The notes under the pieces are model-generated. The model did not search any database. It saw only the letters and a list, made by a program, of their open reading frames with translations, and was not told where the DNA came from. Source: Hermodice carunculata (taxonomy: Eukaryota > Annelida > Polychaeta > Eunicida > Amphinomidae). Taken from it: a stretch of 64,000 bases of DNA. Position 1 is the first letter of the stretch. The number at the start of each line of letters is the position of its first letter. The stretch is taken from the NCBI GenBank assembly GCA_964020975.1, contig OZ026623.1, positions 88,148,588 to 88,212,587 on the forward strand. The letters run 5' to 3'. The position numbers were made by a program, and so were the translations under genes. Positions 45,670-57,778 of this stretch are shown piece after piece.

Positions 45670-45806
45670 GATAACCTCCTCAAAGATCAGTCTTGAATGA
45701 AAGAATCCTCATGCCTTTCGGCACTCCGTAAAGATCAGTCTTAAAAAGAAAGGTCCAAGTGACTCGGAATTTTTTAAATTCAAGACTGATCTGGCGGAGG
45801 TTATCC
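45670..45806. mobile_element. Foldback MITE with GATAACCTCC ends
   Basis: GATAACCTCCTCAAAGATCA + GTCTTGAAT at the left and ATTCAAGACTGATCTGGCGG + AGGTTATC at the right are inverted repeats of about 28 bp with a few mismatches. AAGATCAGTCTTAA recurs in the middle. The 63-residue frame across it is an artefact of the repeat. Confidence 0.8.
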
Positions 45807-46422
45807 ATGTAGACAGGCCCAGTTATGCACCAGTTACTTGGTTCACAATCTTGGGCACTTGAAATGCTCAACCAGTCAAAAAGTGTGAATAACTGGCCTG
45901 CATCAACACAAAGCTAGATGACAACAACCGGTAGAAACTTCTAGATTTCTTTGCAAAACATGCATTAAAAAACATAACTGTCTGAAAAAAAGTCCAACCT
46001 GGCTTAGACCCAAACGATTTTCATAATTTTGGATATCCAGTATTAAGCTACTGTCCTAGTGCTTTACCTTTAGTCTAGATCGTTCCTTATCCATATCCAA
46101 AGTTAGCAACTTAGCAAGAATATCACCTGCTGTACCGGTAAATTGGCGATTTAAAAACTAGGAGAGTTTCACATGTAAATGGACAGGAATCGTGAAGTTT
46201 TTGCACCTAGCAGAGTGTCAGCTGTGACAATTCACAACCGGGGGGCGGGAGGAGAATATTAACAGGGGCTACTCAGTGTCGTCGCACGGGGCACTGAGTC
46301 TGTCTACGCAGCTTGCCGTCCCATAGTCCCAATGAGTCTGCATTTTGACCCTTTTTTTACAGGTTAGTTCATGCACAAGATCCTCTAATTCTTCCATGGT
46401 TATTCAATCTCGATCGACGCAC

Positions 46423-46470
46423 TTTTATGATCAAAGAGGCCGTAAATTCCACTTCAACAGGAGCAGCCAT
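46423..46470 (-). CDS. Candidate first coding exon in a GC-richer island
   Basis: An ATG at 46470 (context ATCATGGCTGC) opens MAAPVEVEFTASLIIK, then a donor-like AAA|GTGCGT at 46423/46422 in phase 0. The surrounding 46200-46900 region is richer in C, G and CpG than its neighbours and looks like a promoter island. A competing ATG a little downstream gives MEELEDLVHELT before another weak donor. No family is recognised. The exon is inferred, not shown. Confidence 0.25.
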
Positions 46471-46727
46471 GATACAAAGGCACACAGTAACTTCACCTTG
46501 GGAACCACACCCTCCCACTTTCCCCCTCCCAGGCTTGATTTGGTCCCTAAGAGGGTCGCGCACTGCATTCCCAAATGGGTTGTGTTTAGCCGAAAAAGCA
46601 CGCTAGACGCATCATAAAGCATAACGTACCCTGCAGTTACGCTTCTTCGTCACTACAATCCAATTCGTTGTTGGGTGCTGCAGGAATTGTTAAAATATTC
46701 AACTATTTTTGGCAGAAATGAGAAATT

Positions 46728-46760
46728 GGCCTCTGTGTGATGGGCGCCGCCATTTTGAAT
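46728..46760. promoter_or_regulatory. YY1-like element in a GC-richer island
   Basis: GGGCGCCGCCATTTTGAATT contains, on the minus strand, CAAAATGGCGGC, a good match to the YY1 element often found just after animal transcription starts. It suggests a minus-strand start near 46750, compatible with the candidate exon at 46423-46470. Only a motif match. Confidence 0.35.
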
Positions 46761-46906
46761 TACTTAACTGCAGTAGCAGGGAAGACAAACGGTGCAGGTT
46801 AATCTGTTCGTCAGCGTGTGGTGCGTTATGCACTGCAAACATGCACGTCGGCTTCAATGCTCAACGATGTTGCCGTTTTAAGGATATTCTTCTGCGTACT
46901 GCTTAG

Positions 46907-47273
46907 CAAAGGTGTCCACAAAATTGGCCATAAACACATGAAACTAAAAACAAGTCCAACAAAGTATATATTTTTGAAAAGTACATAAAGTGGGGAATTG
47001 TATTCAGCAATTCAGCCAATTGCGCAAAGTGAACGTCCAGTTTTCCTAATTTTTTCAGTTTGAAATGCATTCAATTTTTTAAATTTTTCATTTAAGCTTT
47101 GAAATTCTTGTGGCAAAATAGAGTACATATATAAGAAGGGAATACAAAAAGGGGATCTCACTTTTTGCAAATTTTGCTTTGTTTGGTTTCTAGGACTGTT
47201 TGCTGTTGGAAGGTTGACATCTCACTTTAACGTCAAAGGGCTTATTGTTTGGGATGGAACTGTGACAGCGTTT

Positions 47274-47329
<56 letters not shown>

Positions 47330-48861
47330 GCTTGCTTGCTTGCTTTCTTCCTTGATTAATTGATTGATCTTATCCATCCACCTCTTTGGCTTCCGCAAGC
47401 ATCACACGAGAATCAAATTCTTGGATAAGGAAGTTAGGTTCAGCCAATGAATGAGGAAGGTAATAGTGTATGCACCATCTGACACAGCATATATCGTTTA
47501 TTGTGATAAAATAGTTGTCACTGACTTTGGTAATTCAAAGATGCCTGCGGCAACAAAACACATATACATGTATATACTTCCAGCGTGGTTGAATAGTTGT
47601 GGAGCGTGACTTCGAATTCCAGGCAAATTAATCCATGGTTAGACATAATTTGATGATGATTAAAAAAAAAGGTCAATCCAGCTGTTCATAGCCTATCTAT
47701 CCTGTCCAATCAGATCTAATCCAATATGACTCCAACAACGAGCTTGTCTCCTGTTTTCAACTTAAAAATTCCAAGGGAATTCAATATGAAAATCGATAAG
47801 CCTGTGTTTCACACTTTACTTGGAAGTTTGTCATGAACGAACATTATAAACTCCATCCTTACATGTTATTTTTCTACGACATATATAAAAAGATACGAAA
47901 ACAAGTATGTCGCACTTACACATATGTATTATGAAATGAAAATACACACGATAATCATAATCACACACTGTAAGTAAGCGATAATTGACAATTAGAAAAT
48001 TGACATTAGCTATTGTTTCAGCATTAAGTTATCACATTAGACGGGGCCTAACCCGGTATAAAGAATATACATGTACTTGATATGGCAAATATGATACCAT
48101 TTTTATTTCAATATACGCGATGAATGATCGAGAGAGCTAGTTTATGTTATTATGTATGCAAGTGACTAAATTTTATGAGCGAGAGCAGCACATGTGCCAC
48201 CGTCCCACTGGACTTATGTACAAACCTCACTGTTCATTCATGATCTTAAATCTGTACTAATTTAGATGCATAGCTTTTAATACCATATAAAACCTACTTA
48301 ATTTATCATCTATGGTGGAAGTTTGACATCCCTGAAGATTAAAATTTATGATTCCGTTCACTTCCACTGTAAAAACGAATAGATTACGTTTATCAGCTCC
48401 CATTAATTCCGTTTGTCAACTTTTCTGCACTGTGAACACGTAAGTATATATGCAATAATGGAGAATATTGTGGACCAGTCTATTCTAATATGCTACTCAT
48501 TTCTTTATTACTTCTTGTTCTTTCAGTTGTTTTGCATGCATGTAGGCCTACTTGTCAATTTTTTGAATGCTCGATGTATCTCAGACCAGTTATACACAGG
48601 CAAATGCTCCTTCAAACCATATTGGTGTACACATGTACTATTTACATATTAAGTTCATCTTTGTAACAAACACACTTACCAATCCCTCCCCCCCCCCATA
48701 AGAAAAAAAAATCTGTAACAAGTACTTCTGTACAAACATTCCCTTTTGCATCCACATACATTTATATTTGTACTCTTATTCAGATTCGCATTCACCGTCA
48801 CACTAACCTTTTCAGTTACATTCACATTTGTATATTCCGTCTTAAGGCGACTCAACCTTTT
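46907..48861. other. No gene seen; (TTTC)n and (TTGC)n microsatellite inside
   Basis: A (TTTC)n run followed by TTGC repeats lies at 47271-47352. The rest is AT-rich with no protein-like frame or repeat ends that I can define. Confidence 0.5.
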
Positions 48862-49241
48862 CCTGGAAACTTTTTTTCCGCATTATCTTATCACAGACAT
48901 TTTAGTATTTTATATCATGAAAATATACGGAACGACCTGCGATCTCGCGACCTATTTTTTTTTATAAAGCTACTGCCCCCTCCCAAAGGGGGTGGTGGTG
49001 GTGGTGGTGGTGGTGGTGGTTAATTGACACGGAGATGAGGCTATCACCAGCCGGTGACCTGGAAACTTTTTTTCCGCATTATCTTATCATAGCTAGACAT
49101 TTCAGTATTTTACATCATGAAAATATACGGAACGACCTGCGATCTCGCGACCTAATTTTTTTATAAAGCTACTGCCCCCTTCCAAAGGTGGTGGTGGTGG
49201 TGGTGGTTGACACGGAGATGAGGCTATCACCAGCCGGTGAC
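48862..49241. repeat. Tandem duplication of a 196-bp unit with variable (GGT)n
   Basis: CCTGGAAACTTTTTTTCCGC starts at 48862 and again at 49058. Both copies run through GAAAATATACGGAACGACCT, GCGATCTCGCGACCTA and a GGT run to GACACGGAGATGAGGCTATC and CAGCCGGTGAC. The first copy has about 11 GGT units and the second about 7. Near-identity elsewhere indicates a recent duplication. Confidence 0.92.
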
Positions 49242-50241
49242 AGGTTCATCCATCACCCCAGGAAACTCGCACGACTTTGATTGAGCTCACGCAGAACAGG
49301 TGAAATCTGAGTAATATCCTGATGAACGAGACAATGCTTGCTGATGCAGATGAGGTCAGCTGCATAATCATTTTGGCACGCACATGCAGTTCCGCTTCAA
49401 TTTTATCACTTTCCCGGTCAGCCGGTTCCACAGTGACCAGTAGTTACAGATATGGTCCTCCCTTTTCTGTGTTTTTTTTTCTTCAATGCCGCACTTTCAC
49501 TCAAAATTGTAAACGTATGGCTATGAGAGGAAGCCATCGAGGTTAATGGGGGTATACCCCAGTTAACAGCTTCAGCGGTTCTTCTTTAAACAGCTGGGGT
49601 TCGAGTTTCTCAGGTCAACCTGTGTCTATGAAACCAAGAATCCTTGATAAATCTGTCAGATCTATAATCTGAGAAAATATGACCCGTGCACGCCTAAAAC
49701 AAAGCCACATGTGGTCATGATGTAAAGGTCTATAGATGTAATTAACATGATGAATGTGTGGTACCCTTAAAGGTTTATAACGTCATTCGGCACCAGTGCA
49801 AGGTTTATACATTCATAAATGCACGTGATAAACGCAGTATCCCGAAATCATATTTTTGCATCCTGCTTGTAAATTGAGTAAACTGTATAGCCACTCTAAG
49901 TTTATTATCAAGAATCCCTAAGATTTGTCACAATTTCATATCACATTGTTATATTCCGTTGATTCAACCAATTCTATCGATCTATGATTCTCGGCATTTC
50001 CTGAAGACAATAGATACACCATTTTTACGTAACCAGCATCACAAAGGTGTACAACATACCAGTGTCTAACATGAATTTGAACCTAAAAAGTGTTAAATTT
50101 AACATTTAAACAGTGTTTTAAAATGACACAATCGAAAACTTTCAAACCAGATTAAAATCACACTTTTGCAGGTTAACTGTTTCTCCTCCAATCAACTCTC
50201 TGTCATGAGGGAACGTGCGCCCTCGCTGAGTCTCTATACGC

Positions 50242-50339
50242 AAGCAAACACTTGAATTGATGCCCTCAGAAACGTGTATAAAAGAAATCAAGCAAACACT
50301 TGAACTGATGCCCTTATAGAAACGTGTATAAAAGAAATA
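50242..50339 (+). promoter_or_regulatory. 48-bp direct duplication, each copy with a TATA box
   Basis: AAGCAAACACTTGAATTGAT at 50242 recurs at 50290. Both end in CGTGTATAAAAGAAAT, so two TATAAAAG boxes lie 49-50 bases apart. A plus-strand start would fall near 50300-50365. Downstream, 50603 opens MSEINNSNDTKHEKQYSATV in frame with an earlier ATG at 50543. The frame then runs into poly(T) and looks non-coding after about 50720. Promoter use is an inference. Confidence 0.3.
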
Positions 50340-50924
50340 ACTCTTTTGGGATTTAACGATTTTTTTTCTCGCCGAGATACAGTGAGTACGTGTGTTTCTG
50401 GGCGGCTGATAAAAATGTCCCGGGAAATTTTGTATCCAATTGAGGAAAATTGCGGACAGTGATTATAGAGGTAGAGGGTTTTTCTGTGTAGCTTGGAAAC
50501 GTCTAATTCAGCAGTTTCTGAGAATACAGGGCTGTTTCGAGATTGCATGAAGGTATATTTACATTAAGTTTGAAGAAAATTCAGCTACTGGATTTTGGGG
50601 AAATGTCAGAAATAAACAATTCAAACGATACAAAACACGAAAAACAGTACAGCGCCACAGTGAAGATGCTTAAAGTACCGAAAAGTGTCTCTGTGTTATT
50701 TCGTAGACCTGCTACAAGTCTGGATTTGTTTTTTTTTTTTTCATTCCGTTTTTATATATTTTCAAGGTCATGTTTTTATTCTTTTATTTATTTTTCACAA
50801 AATATGCTTTGAAGGTATTATTTCCGTCCACTATAAAGCTAAGCTAAGTGACAGACTAACAACTAGAATCTTGGCTAGGTCTATGTCGCACTAATTCCAT
50901 TCATTGACTGCAGAAACAACACTC

Positions 50925-51640
50925 TAAAAAATATGCGTTCCAAATTTGAACACTGAATAGTACACCAAAATGTGACAGCTTTGAAACGCGTCCAGAGCGT
51001 TCTGTCGAATCATTAGAACATACGTGTTCAAATTAGAACATCAGGGAGCATCTTGAAGCAAAAATGTTCATGACAATGTTCCATATGGAACACATGGTGT
51101 TCTGATAGCGTTCCAAATATTATGGAACATGTGCACGTGGTGATCAATACGGAATATACGGTATTCTAGCAGAGGATACATCCCAAGTTCAAGGGATTTA
51201 TCTGGAATCCTGCTTTTTTAAATCCCGGAGCGAAACGTAGGGATTTAAAAATGCATTATTCCAGATAAATCACGAGAACAAGGGATGTATCCTTTTCATA
51301 CCATGCCTTGTTTATTTTCATGAATATAAATGCATTTTAAACTGTATTCACCGAAGCAAATCAGTCCTGTGTTGAAATTTAGCCATAGAAATTTAAAGCA
51401 GGGATATATGTGTAAGCAGGTGACATATATATCCCTTTAGAAAACAAAGCAGGCGTGGTATAATGTCGAGCACATGATGTTCCATACGGAGCACCTGGAT
51501 GGGCACGCTCTGTGCGTGTTCTTTGTTCAGAACATTGGACAAGTGTTCTCCATGCGTCATGTTCAGAACACATGGACATGTTCTAGGAATGATTCTGAAT
51601 ACAAAAAGAGTGTTCTGAAGCAGGATTATGAACAACGGCA
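50925..51640. repeat. GTTCnnGAAC-rich repeat element split by a foldback
   Basis: Starts CACTCTAAAAAATATGCGTT and carries many GTTCC/GGAAC and GTTCAGAAC words (51000-51120, 51475-51620). The two word-rich halves are separated by unrelated sequence from about 51150 to 51470, so a second element probably inserted. Within it, 51174-51292 is a foldback: GGATACATCCC, GGATTTATCTGGAAT and AAATCCC pair with GGGATTTAAAA, ATTCCAGATAAATC and GGGATGTATCC around a centre at 51233. Confidence 0.65.
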
Positions 51641-53040
51641 TTCTGTAAAAATTAACAAGGCACTAATCAATCACCCATCGAAAGCTTCTATTCATTTAAC
51701 TGCACAAGTTTTATTTCAATAGATCCATAAATAATTATGTCAATGCTACATTCAAGTTTTTTTTAGTATATCGCTGATATATATCATGAAAGTATTTTTT
51801 TCATCAGATTAAAGCCTTTTTTTTCGACCTGATTGACTTACCGGTAAGCTTTTTATTTGTACATGTATGGTTACCCCACGGACGCTTGCAGTACAAAAAT
51901 CACCATGAAATAAAGAGCTGCAATCATGTCAAAATACATGATTTTTTTTATCTCCGAACAAGTGATACAATGATGAAGTAAACTGCATTGATTTTATGTG
52001 CAAAGGTAATGATCAATACAGTTTCATCTCTGAATGTCCAAGACCTGGCTGGTAAGAGCTAAATTTTTAAAAGTTATGAATTGAGAGTTACATCTCTTTG
52101 TCATCTGAACCCAGATAATGATATAACATGTTACAGTCTAAATGTGTTTTAAACGAATCTTTTGATTATGCATGTACCGTTCAATTTCCAGTTTGATTTT
52201 CATCAACTTCGCGAACTTTCTTTCATCTGAGACCTGAACTCTTTCCCAAAGATTTTGTACGCCTGACTTGTGTCTTTCCTGCATGGTTTCTCCATAACAA
52301 ATGTTTGGAAGATTGCCATGACGATATAATATGGTCCAGGGTAATCTAGCTCCAAGGTGTAGTACGTAGTTTGAAGAGTGTTCCGATTAGTCCACCAGCG
52401 TCGTCAACACGACGAAACTAGGTATCTTCTGCAACCAGGTGTGTGCCCTGAAGGTCATTACTGCTGGAAGATACTATGGCAATGATTCAATGGGCTTCCA
52501 TATCCTTTGTAGTGAGTGTAGCCTAGATGTGTGAATCTGCAATATCCTGATAAAATAAAATGGTACCATTACACGTAAAGGAACAGAGACAACAAAGGCA
52601 TTTTGGGGTACATACAACTACTATCCGGTACAGCTCTCAGACACCATGGTACAATGCGAGCATGTGGAAAGTAGATATTTTTGGAATGGACATGCTCCAA
52701 ATATTTAATCTGACAATACTTTTAATTTTGTATTACTGTTAAATGTAGATTCAAGCCAGTGTCAAACATATGGTAGACCCCCTGCACAAACAGGGAAACA
52801 ACTCTATTTTAAATAAATTATATGTGGTTGAAAACAATCCAAGACATTTTTTTTATCAGCGCCTTTTTTTCAAGTATGAAAGGAAATAATTGATGTTTCC
52901 ATATTTTTGAGTCCTTCGTCTTTGAAAGGTCCTCTTTTAATTGGACAGCATGCATCAGGGGTGAGTCTATGAGTTCATAAGACGGGCAGCCTTACATGAG
53001 TAGTTATTAGTTTTCGGTAGGTGATGCCCCCAGATTTAAA
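51641..53040. other. No gene seen
   Basis: AT-rich DNA. Nothing protein-like in six frames apart from short open runs. Its right edge may hold decayed tail sequence of the remnant at 53041-53830. Confidence 0.4.
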
Positions 53041-53830
53041 TTAAAAAAAAAATTGGGGGGAGGTGGTCAAAGTAGAATACTGCGACTTTGTTTCTTTGTA
53101 TGACACCCAATTGGATTCGCTATCTCTATAATCATCACAATTTACAAATAATAGAATGACATGCATGTCCCCGGAAAACAGGGTAAGATTTCGCACCAAA
53201 TCACCACATACAGCGTACATATGCTCATTTTCTGGGTGATGTGGCATCTGAATATGATGCAAAGTTTCTGGCAGTTGAAGTACATTCTTCATTTTTTTTC
53301 TCGATGAAATGGTGTGACCCTTAATTAGGATCCTATGTACCATACCATATTTCAGGACACAATTTACTCCCAAAAGAACCTCCTCAGGTTCTTACAAGAC
53401 TATCTAATTGTTTCCTATGTTCCTTGTATTTAAAATGGGTGTCACATTCATAAAAAATATTTCTATGGGGATACTGTATACGACATTTCCATCTATGCTG
53501 CATTCTTCTAGTTTAAATTTTACTTGTTCTTTGAAATTATTCAGGTGACTTTCTAAAAGAATACTTGTTGATGACGCAACACTGTCAATAGCTGACTGGG
53601 ACAAATTATGTTTAGCTTCTAGGGCCGATGTAAGCATCAAGTTGAAATATTCAGTGTCCATTTTTCCATCATAATTCACTTGCACTGGTTCCAGGTCACT
53701 GTCAATTTCTCTACTAACGTTAGGAGTCTCAGTCAGAAAATCTGATGCTTTCTGTGAACACGAACCCTTATTTTCCCCATTTAGTTGTGATATCCGCGCA
53801 TGATAGCAACATAAAAAGGTGGGTCGTCTT
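53041..53830 (-). pseudogene. Decayed coding remnant of an uncharacterised repeat-derived animal protein
   Basis: Read on the minus strand, 53812-53404 gives a long frame with RISQLNGENKGSCSQ, DTEYFNLMLTSALEAKHNLS, SAIDSVASSTSILLESHL and KFKLEECSIDGN. 53395-53041 gives EPEEVLLGVNCVLKYG, QLPETLHHIQMPHH, ENEHMYAVCGDLVRN, LFSGD and VNCDDY. The order of blocks (helical N-terminal part, EVxLG, LLETL, YGDG-like, NCDDYE-NPxGSxK) resembles a family I know only loosely from multicopy, unannotated genes in fish and marine invertebrates, probably carried by mobile DNA. The copy is broken and truncated. Function unknown. Confidence 0.45.
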
Positions 53831-54069
53831 TATGCCTTTTTACTTGATGAGATTTGAAACACGCAAGTGCGCATGTAATATAAAGCATCTGCCATGTTCA
53901 GCCTAAGCACATTCCACTGACGAGGCCAATTTTTTATTGTCAGTGCTGCATGTATAATTCTAAAGCAATCAAGCAATATATAGGCCTATATGGCTATAAT
54001 TCATGCTATTCTGCTAAATATCGCAATGTTATAAGTGCGATAATGAATTTCTGGACTCAAACAAATCAA

Positions 54070-54365
54070 ACAAACAAAACAAAAAAAAAAAAACACTTGC
54101 CACAGGCCTCTCAAAAACAAAAACAAAAACAAATACAAAAAAAAGGAAAAAACAAAACAAAGCAAAACAAAAACCAAAGAAAAACCAAAACCAAAACGAA
54201 AAAAAGAAAAGAAAAATTAACAAAAAAAGACAAAGAAATAACAAAACAAAACAAAAATAAGAACAAAAACAAGCAGAAAACAAGCAAAAACAAAACAAAA
54301 ATAAAGAACAACACCCCCACCAAAAAAAAAAAAAAAAAAAAACAAAAACAAAAAAAACAAAAACC
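54070..54365. repeat. A-rich, T-poor low-complexity block, (CAAAA)n-like
   Basis: About 295 bp composed almost only of A and C with scattered G, in CAAAA/ACAAAAC words. Strong strand asymmetry produces long artefactual open frames on both strands. Confidence 0.9.
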
Positions 54366-55019
54366 GTACACAACAGAGAAGGAGTTAGGATTCTCCAAAA
54401 CTTTTCGACTGGGGAAGCGCGGCTCAGAACTTCGGGTGGTGGGGGTGTGAGGTGGTGAGGGTGGCTGTAGAAAGGGTTTTGTTTTCTGTAGTGGCGTACT
54501 GGCCATTTTTAACGTACCTTTACTTGCCGCACTTCGTAACAACTATTACTTTAAAATTTTGTTATTTTCCATACCTTTTATCAAAGCAAAACTATTACCA
54601 GTACGAGCGCACGTGGACAACCCCCCCCCCCCCCATTATTCCGGGACAAACCCTTCGCCAGGGCCACAAACCTTATACTTTAATTAGGAACGAAATGGAA
54701 GTCTGTGTCCGTGCATTTCGGCTCAGGCCTTGGTTAGGGCCAACTTTACTGTGGTTTGATATCTTCGGTGACCTAAGTTGGGGAGCTTGTTATAATTTTT
54801 CATTTGAGTAGAAAAAATGTTGGTCAGGCTGCGGCGAAGAACAGGTCATCGGCTACAAAAAGACACAGACATCAAGGTCTCCCACTGAAAGCTTTACCAA
54901 ATCACTGAGACAAGATGAGCTGACACTGATCTGCACACTAACTGTTTAAAACTCCAATGCTAGAAAAGATGATTTGCTGCACAGCAAATCAGTGTGTGTA
55001 TGTCTTCAAAGCATATTGG

Positions 55020-55560
55020 TATGGCAATGTACGACTAGTCCATAACATAGGAGAAGAAGTTGGAATGGCATCTCTGTCTATTATAGCTTTGAAGTTATTC
55101 AAGATTTAAAATTTCTAATGGTGCTACTTAGTATAATTTAAATTGCCACAACTTTTGTTTTTAATTCATTAGTTGCGCAATGGTCTATAACTCCCTAGTA
55201 GAAGTTGGAATGACATCTCTATCTATTATAATGTTCAAGATATTCAAGATTGAAAATTTCGAAGACTGCTAATTAGCATAATTTAAATTGCTACAACTTT
55301 TGTTTTAGATTCATTACCTGCGCAATGGTCAATTGCCCCCTAGTACAAGTTGAAATTACATCTCTATCTATAAGAGTTTTGAAGATATTAAATTTTAAAA
55401 ACTTCAAATGCTGCTAATAAGCATAATTTAAATTGCAACAACTTTTGTTTTAGATTTATTAGATGTGCAATGGTCAATATAACCCCCTAGTAGAAGATGA
55501 AGTGACATCTCTATTTGCAATAGTTTTGAAGATATTCAAGATTTAAAATTTCAAATGCCC
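55020..55560. repeat. Tandem array, period about 145 bp
   Basis: The marker CATCTCTRTCTATTATAG falls at 55069, 55214, 55359 and 55506, a spacing of 145, 145 and 147. Shared blocks per unit are GAAGTTGGAATGACATCTCT, GAAGATATTCAAGATT, TGCTAATTAGCATAATTTAA, ATTGCAACAACTTTTGTTTT and GCGCAATGGTC. Unrelated in sequence to the array at 10.3 kb. A short (AAAG)n follows at 55703-55731. Confidence 0.85.
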
Positions 55561-56729
55561 CTAATTTGCAATTATTCTAAACATCTTCATATCTCTGCAT
55601 AAAAAGGCTAAACTCCTTGTATGGAGGTACAATCATGCCAAGTTTGGAGTTTCTATGTATAATAGTGTCCGAGAAAAGTGTCGGATAAATTCGGTGGTAA
55701 AGAAGAAAGAAAGAAAGAAAGAAAGAAAGACATTCAGGAAAAACAGAAAAGTGTGTGTTGACATACACACACTTTAACAAGGCACGCATATTGCTTTCCC
55801 GCCACAACTGCATAACGGCATGGCTGTCTTTGTAGCCATAGTCTTAGTAAGGACACCTGGAAATTTATTCTTGTAACCAATTTAGGAAGCACTAAATAAA
55901 AATGACTTTGGTATTTGAAACTTAAATTTCACTAAAAGACACTAATTTGTCAGAAAGGGGTATCTAGCCTTATGTGTGACAGTGATATACTCATGTCCTC
56001 CGTTATTATGACAAGCGGGAGCCCTGTGCTTTGTGGCGGGAAAAATATGCATGTCTCGGATTCTCTGGTTATTAAATCCACAAAGTTGTCAAAACAGTCA
56101 TTGTGGACTCACAGACTATTACACTATACTGATTAGTGGGTCTACCCTATAGCACTATTTGTGACTGAAGGATTACACATTCCTGAGGTCCAATCAGTTG
56201 TCTCGTGGGATTAAGGGCCAGCTCAAATAGGCCCGGGAAATAGGCCCAGGTGCAATGCTGCTCTGCATTGACACTGCTCTTAATGATCTGATAACTTTAT
56301 TGACGTGAACCTAACACAAGGTATCGTCTAGAACATGCACTACACATACAGCACATAGACAAACAAATATTGCACACACGTATAGGCCAGTAAGGGATCG
56401 ATACGCTTATTCACAAGCTGATATGGGCACTTTCTTACATTGGTTATGCCATTTGGGTGCACACCAGTGTCATCTTTAGCTAGGATCTTAACAGCTAAGT
56501 ATACGTATGACAAATCTTCGTTCAAAGTTACCGTTTATAAACTTGGTTATATGTCGCAACACATCATTTTTATCCCAGCAGGCGTCATTAGAAAGTTAAA
56601 TTTTCGTCACATAAATTCACGAAAGTGTCATATTGACAAGGTACAGCTGGCAGACCAGAGTACAGTTCCTCTCAGAAGTCTTCAATGAAAATACAATGCA
56701 ATACGAAATGAACTTCATTGATATTATTT

Positions 56730-57081
56730 GAGTGTCATAATATACAAATGCGCTGGCCCACTGGGGTTTTCGGACGCGTGTACCTTCCAAGTTCTGTGGC
56801 CAATAAGTGAGCACTTATTGTTAATTTGCTTGAAAATTACTTTTTCTTTTCCACTGGAATATTTTGCTGTAAATAAACTTCGGTCTCAAAATTGAGCTTA
56901 AATTTGAGTGCCATAATTTAAAATACGCTGGCCCACTGGGGTTTTCGGATGCGTGTACCTTCCAAGTTCTGTGGCCAATAAGTGAGCACTTATTGTTAAT
57001 TTGCTTAAGAATTACCTTTTTTTCCACTGGTAGATTTTGTTGTAAATGAAATTCGGTCTCAAAATTGAGCTGAAATTCAGA
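56730..57081. repeat. Two-copy tandem duplication, period 176 bp
   Basis: GAGTGTCATAATATACAAAT at 56730 recurs as GAGTGCCATAATTTAAAATA at 56906. Both continue with GCTGGCCCACTGGGGTTTTC, GTGTACCTTCCAAGTTCTGT and AGTGAGCACTTATTGTTAAT. Identity is high. Confidence 0.9.
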
Positions 57082-57236
57082 ATGCATGCAGAGCTTGTTA
57101 TTGTTATTATTCTTATTTCTGCATATTATTCTGGCCCACTGTTATTTACACAAAATGTTCTTCAGTTTGTTACTTAGTAAACCAATCGTATATTGAGATC
57201 TATGCCCTCCAAAATTAGACCAGGTTTTATTCATAC

Positions 57237-57674
57237 GTGTGCAATGAAGTAGTTCTTAAATATGTTCGGCCCAGCAGGTATCACCATTCACCAATAAATG
57301 ATAGTTTTCTGATAATGACTCAAAAACTAGAGAGTCATTATCTAAGTTTTGCGTGTGGTTCCAGTGTGTCTCCGGAATCACTATACTTCGTTGTATCTGC
57401 CATAACTCTTGGCAAACTGAAGGCACTCTGGCTTAGAACACATACACCATGGCCAGCGGGTTGCGTTTGTGACGTCAGTAACGCTTTCCCAGATCGGGCC
57501 ATGATTGATGAAAATTCGTACCATTTCCTGTCGCAAATGTGGCACACTTTTGTGGCTAAAAAAAATACTATTCAAAAATTAAATTTAACATTTTGGTTTT
57601 CAGATATAAATCCTAACCACCCTAAACATCAACTTTCTAATTTGTGGTACCCATTCAATGAAGAGGACCTTTAA
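57237..57674 (+). other. 145-codon open frame, not recognised
   Basis: An uninterrupted plus-strand frame from an ATG at 57237. The composition is fairly balanced, with Cys, Trp and His scattered, but I see no domain motif, signal peptide, repeat or splice-site pair, and the opposite strand is also partly open. It lies between a tandem duplication and a MITE. Likely chance; kept because it is the longest frame free of simple repeats in this part. Confidence 0.12.
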
Positions 57675-57778
57675 TGCATGGCAAATAGATGTCAATGGCA
57701 CAGAAAAGCTGGCTGATAGACCCCTCACATCCGTATTTGGAGCTTTCCTGCACACGCCTAATATATGTTTACAAAAAC

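Noticed and set aside
45680-45871. 63-codon minus-strand frame with plausible composition
   Set aside because: It lies across a foldback MITE whose inverted ends account for its repeated peptide.
46629-46690. Terminal minus-strand exon ending NELDCSDEEA after a CTGCAG acceptor
   Set aside because: Very short, and no upstream exon fits because a start-site-like island lies immediately before it.
49322-49546. Overlapping open frames on both strands
   Set aside because: Short, no family motif, partly within the edge of the 196-bp duplication.
53950-54542. Lys/Asn-rich and Phe/Cys-rich frames of 114-166 codons
   Set aside because: The A/C-only low-complexity block keeps several frames open by composition.
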